This document shows, piece after piece, positions 61,820 through 64,000 of a stretch of DNA of 64,000 nucleotides. The first letter of the stretch is position 1. Every line of letters begins with the position of its first letter. This DNA comes from Stenotrophomonas sp. MYb238 (GTDB lineage: Bacteria > Pseudomonadota > Gammaproteobacteria > Xanthomonadales > Xanthomonadaceae). Where the stretch lies: assembly GCF_009496535.1 (NCBI RefSeq), contig NZ_WIDL01000015.1:45323-109322 (forward strand), read 5' to 3'. The notes under the pieces are model-generated. The model was given only the letters and a program-made list of their open reading frames with translations, was not told the origin of the DNA and ran no database searches. A program made the translations under genes and the position numbers.

Positions 61820-64000
61820 TCAGAACCAGGCGCGGATGCCGAAGGCGACGCCGCGGCCGGGCAGCGGCGAGTAGTCGCGCAGCAGCGAGGTGTGCGGGCG
61901 GGCCTCGCGGTTGGTCAGGTTGCTGCCGTCCAGGAACAGCTCGTAGGCGTTGCTGCCGCTGCGGTCCCAGCGGTACGCCAGGTGCGCGTCGACCAGGGTG
62001 TAGCCGGCGCTGGGCGCCTCGTTCGGCGCCACGTCCTTCTGGCTGCCGTAGCGGATCGCGCCCACCGAGGCGCGCCAGCCGTCGCGTGCCCAGCGCAGGT
62101 CGGCGCCGACGCGTGCCGGCGAGATCCGCGGCAGGTAACCGCCGTTGGCCAGGTCCACGCTGTAGCGGTGGCTGTGGTTGCCGTGCGGTACGGCGATGTC
62201 CGCGCGGCGGCTGCCGCTGCCGTCCAGTTCGGCCTTGACGTAGTCGCCGAACACGCGCAGGTCCCAGTCGCCGCTGTCGCCTTCGGCCAGGTGGAACATG
62301 GCCTCGGCCTCGGCGCCCTTGAAGGTGGCGTCGTGCTGGGTCCAGACCCGGACCGGCAGCCCCTGTTCGACCACGCCGGTGTCGGCCAGATAGATGAAGT
62401 CCTTGAACCTGGTCTGGTAGATCGCGGCCGAGACGTCGATGCGGTCGCTGTGCGCGTGCAGGCCCAGTTCCATGCGGTGGCCGCGCTCGGTGTCCAGGTT
62501 GGCGTCGCCGATCTCCAGCGAGCGCGTGGCGATGTGGGCGCCGGCCGCGTACAGCTCCTCGTTGGTGGGCGCGCGCTCGGATCCGTCCACGCCGAAGCGC
62601 AGGTCGAAGTGGTCGTTGACCGTCCAGATGCCCGCCGCCGACAGGTTGGTGGCACCGAAGTCGCGCCCGCGCAGGCCGTCGTCGGGGCTGAGCCGGACGC
62701 GGTCGTGGCGGCCGCCCAGTTCCAGCTTGAGCGGGCCGAACTGCTTTTCCTGCAGCACGAACAGGCCCAGCGTCCGGGTGCGGGTATCCGGCACGAAGGC
62801 CTCCTCGCCCTGCGCGCCGAAATCGCTGTCGCCGAACTGCAGGCCGAACGCGCCGTTCCAGCCGGCCAGCGGCTGCTGCACCGCTTCCACGCGGCCTTCC
62901 ACGCCCTTGTTGGTGAAGCGCGTGGACGGCGTGCCGGCTTCCAGTTCGGTGTGCTCGTAATCGGTCCAGGCGGCGCGCACGGTCACGCTCTGCAGGAACG
63001 GCAGCGGATCGTAGAGGCCGCCCTTCACGTCGAAGCGGTTCTGCACCATGTCGATGCGCACGTCGTGCTCGCCTTCGCCTTCCTCGTCGCCATGGTCGTG
63101 GTCGTCGTGGTCATGATCGTGGCCGTGATCGTCGTCGGCATGGACATGGGCGCCGTTGGGAATGCCGTAGTTGCTGCGGTAGGTGCCCAGCGACGCGCCG
63201 AGGAAGCCGGACGCGCCCAGCCAGGTGGCGCCGACGCCGCCGGCGCGGGTGCGCGTGGAACTGTTCTCCAGGCGGCCGCGCGGGCCGAGTTCGTCGCCGT
63301 GGTCGTCGTGGTCGTCATGGTCATGGCCGTCGTCCAGCGCGGCGGGGTCGATCGCGTAGCCGGGAATGCGGTAGTCGTCGCCATTGCGCACCAGGCCGTC
63401 GACGTGCAGCACCAGGTTGTCGCCGCTGACCCCGTCGAGGCGGAACATGCCGCTGCGCTCGTTGTTGACGCTGTTGCCGCGCAGTTCGGCGCGGCCGCTC
63501 AGGGGATGGTCGGGCAGGTCGCGGGCGATGCGCCCGTCGACCACGTTGACCGCGCCGCCGATGGCGCCGCTGCCGAACAGCAGGGTCGCCGGGCCCTTCA
63601 GCACCTCGATCTGGTCGGCCAGGAACGGCTCGATGCTGGTGGCGTGGTCGGCGCTGACCGTGGAGGCGTCCATGTTGCCGACGCCGTTGGCGACCACCGC
63701 CACGCGCGGGCCTTCCTGCCCGCGGATGACCGGGCGGCCCACGCCGGGACCGAAGTAGGTGGTCTGCACGCCGGGCATGCGCGCGATGGTGTCGCCGAGC
63801 GTGGCGCCCTTGCGTGCGTCCAGTTCCTCGCCGGTCAGCACGGCCACCGGGCGGGCCAGCGATTCGGCGTCGCTCTGCAGCGGGGAGGCGGTGACCTTGA
63901 CCGCGGAGAGTTCGGTCAGGTGGTGGCTCTGCCCGTCGTTGTCGGCGGCGGCCTGGGCGGCGGGAAGGGCCGCGGCGAGCGCCAGGAACAGCGCGGGGCG
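61820..64000 (-). CDS. His-rich TonB-dependent receptor, ZnuD-like (5' end beyond window)
   Basis: At least 726 residues; the true start lies past 64000. The visible N-terminus ends a signal peptide (RPALFLALAAALPAAQAAAD). The plug domain has TLGDTIARMPGVQTTYFGPG, then VGRPVIRGQEGPRVAVV. The beta-barrel ends GVAFGIRAWF with the C-terminal Phe. Two His/Asp-rich loops, DDGHDHDDHDDHGDELG and DDDHGHDHDHDDHDHGDEEG, are characteristic of ZnuD zinc-uptake receptors. It probably imports zinc (or zinc-loaded ligands) across the outer membrane under Zur control (inference). Confidence 0.9.
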   Translation of the reverse strand, partial: RPALFLALAAALPAAQAAADNDGQSHHLTELSAVKVTASPLQSDAESLARPVAVLTGEELDARKGATLGDTIARMPGVQTTYFGPGVGRPVIRGQEGPRVAVVANGVGNMDASTVSADHATSIEPFLADQIEVLKGPATLLFGSGAIGGAVNVVDGRIARDLPDHPLSGRAELRGNSVNNERSGMFRLDGVSGDNLVLHVDGLVRNGDDYRIPGYAIDPAALDDGHDHDDHDDHGDELGPRGRLENSSTRTRAGGVGATWLGASGFLGASLGTYRSNYGIPNGAHVHADDDHGHDHDHDDHDHGDEEGEGEHDVRIDMVQNRFDVKGGLYDPLPFLQSVTVRAAWTDYEHTELEAGTPSTRFTNKGVEGRVEAVQQPLAGWNGAFGLQFGDSDFGAQGEEAFVPDTRTRTLGLFVLQEKQFGPLKLELGGRHDRVRLSPDDGLRGRDFGATNLSAAGIWTVNDHFDLRFGVDGSERAPTNEELYAAGAHIATRSLEIGDANLDTERGHRMELGLHAHSDRIDVSAAIYQTRFKDFIYLADTGVVEQGLPVRVWTQHDATFKGAEAEAMFHLAEGDSGDWDLRVFGDYVKAELDGSGSRRADIAVPHGNHSHRYSVDLANGGYLPRISPARVGADLRWARDGWRASVGAIRYGSQKDVAPNEAPSAGYTLVDAHLAYRWDRSGSNAYELFLDGSNLTNREARPHTSLLRDYSPLPGRGVAFGIRAWF

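Overview
The window is GC-rich chromosomal DNA with dense, often overlapping genes. Gene content points to the Xanthomonadaceae/Lysobacteraceae (Stenotrophomonas, Pseudoxanthomonas or Luteimonas-like). The pointers are hflC-DUF2065-purA, an XAC0095-family protein, a secreted bacterial ACE-like M2 peptidase, purT, bpt, minCDE, and scattered inverted repeats that start GTAGGAGCGGCTTCAGCCGCG. The genus cannot be fixed by reading alone.

Layout. 1-2050: hflC end, a small DUF2065 protein and purA. 2150-6330: an A+T-richer accessory block with a complete His-Xaa-Ser system (hxsD, hxsB, hxsC, hxsA). This is a putative peptide-modification locus with two radical SAM enzymes and a target carrying three HRSHSS repeats. 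A broken MazG-like gene and a structured leader resembling the phage P4 CI/C4 antisense-RNA immunity element follow it. 6338-12236: XAC0095-family and other small genes, a PAS-AraC regulator and a secreted M1 aminopeptidase. 12276-12933: a Doc/AbrB-type toxin-antitoxin pair. 13107-16296: gcvP with a tandem glycine riboswitch. 16681-18853: a Bcr/CflA-type MFS pump, a small basic protein and a GFA-family enzyme. 19012-20295: a short integron cassette array (three small membrane-protein cassettes with attC sites) with no integrase in the window. 20557-30353: M2 peptidase, an EamA protein, then an envelope-modification group (phosphoethanolamine transferase, PAP2 phosphatase, GT39/ArnT-like transferase) next to an OmpR-type two-component system. 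30873-33879: a HExxH protein, minE, minD, minC and a GNAT enzyme. 34042-35879: a DesK/DesR-like two-component system. 36221-40041: SRPBCC/GyrI protein, DUF423, an AlkA-like glycosylase, a membrane protein and an M15 peptidase. 40270-44531: a seven-gene overlapping operon (SPFH protein, small membrane protein, ribbon-helix-helix regulator, DUF4177-like, secreted alpha/beta hydrolase, CPBP protease, PH-like membrane protein) with a perfect palindrome upstream. 44604-52908: purT, a lipoprotein phosphoesterase, bpt, an EF-hand protein, an ECF sigma factor fused to a membrane domain, a DUF2007 protein, tesB, an enoyl-CoA hydratase and a copper chaperone. 52874-56116: a 172-bp tandem duplication, a secreted serine protease, gltX and zur. 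56480-64000: an amidohydrolase, an EmrAB-type pump with its TetR regulator, and a truncated His-rich ZnuD-like TonB receptor.

How parts work together. Zur and the His-rich receptor are probably a zinc-control pair. The eptA-like, PAP2 and GT39 genes with the nearby two-component system look like a cationic-peptide/lipid A response module. The tetR-emrB-emrA operon is probably self-regulated through an inverted repeat just upstream of tetR. The most unusual loci are the hxs system, the P4-like antisense leader and the integrase-free cassette array. Repeats of several kinds (REP-like hairpins, three 157-bp tandem units, a 242-bp direct repeat, the 172-bp duplication) fill most gene-free stretches. 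No rRNA, tRNA, insertion sequence or CRISPR array was seen.
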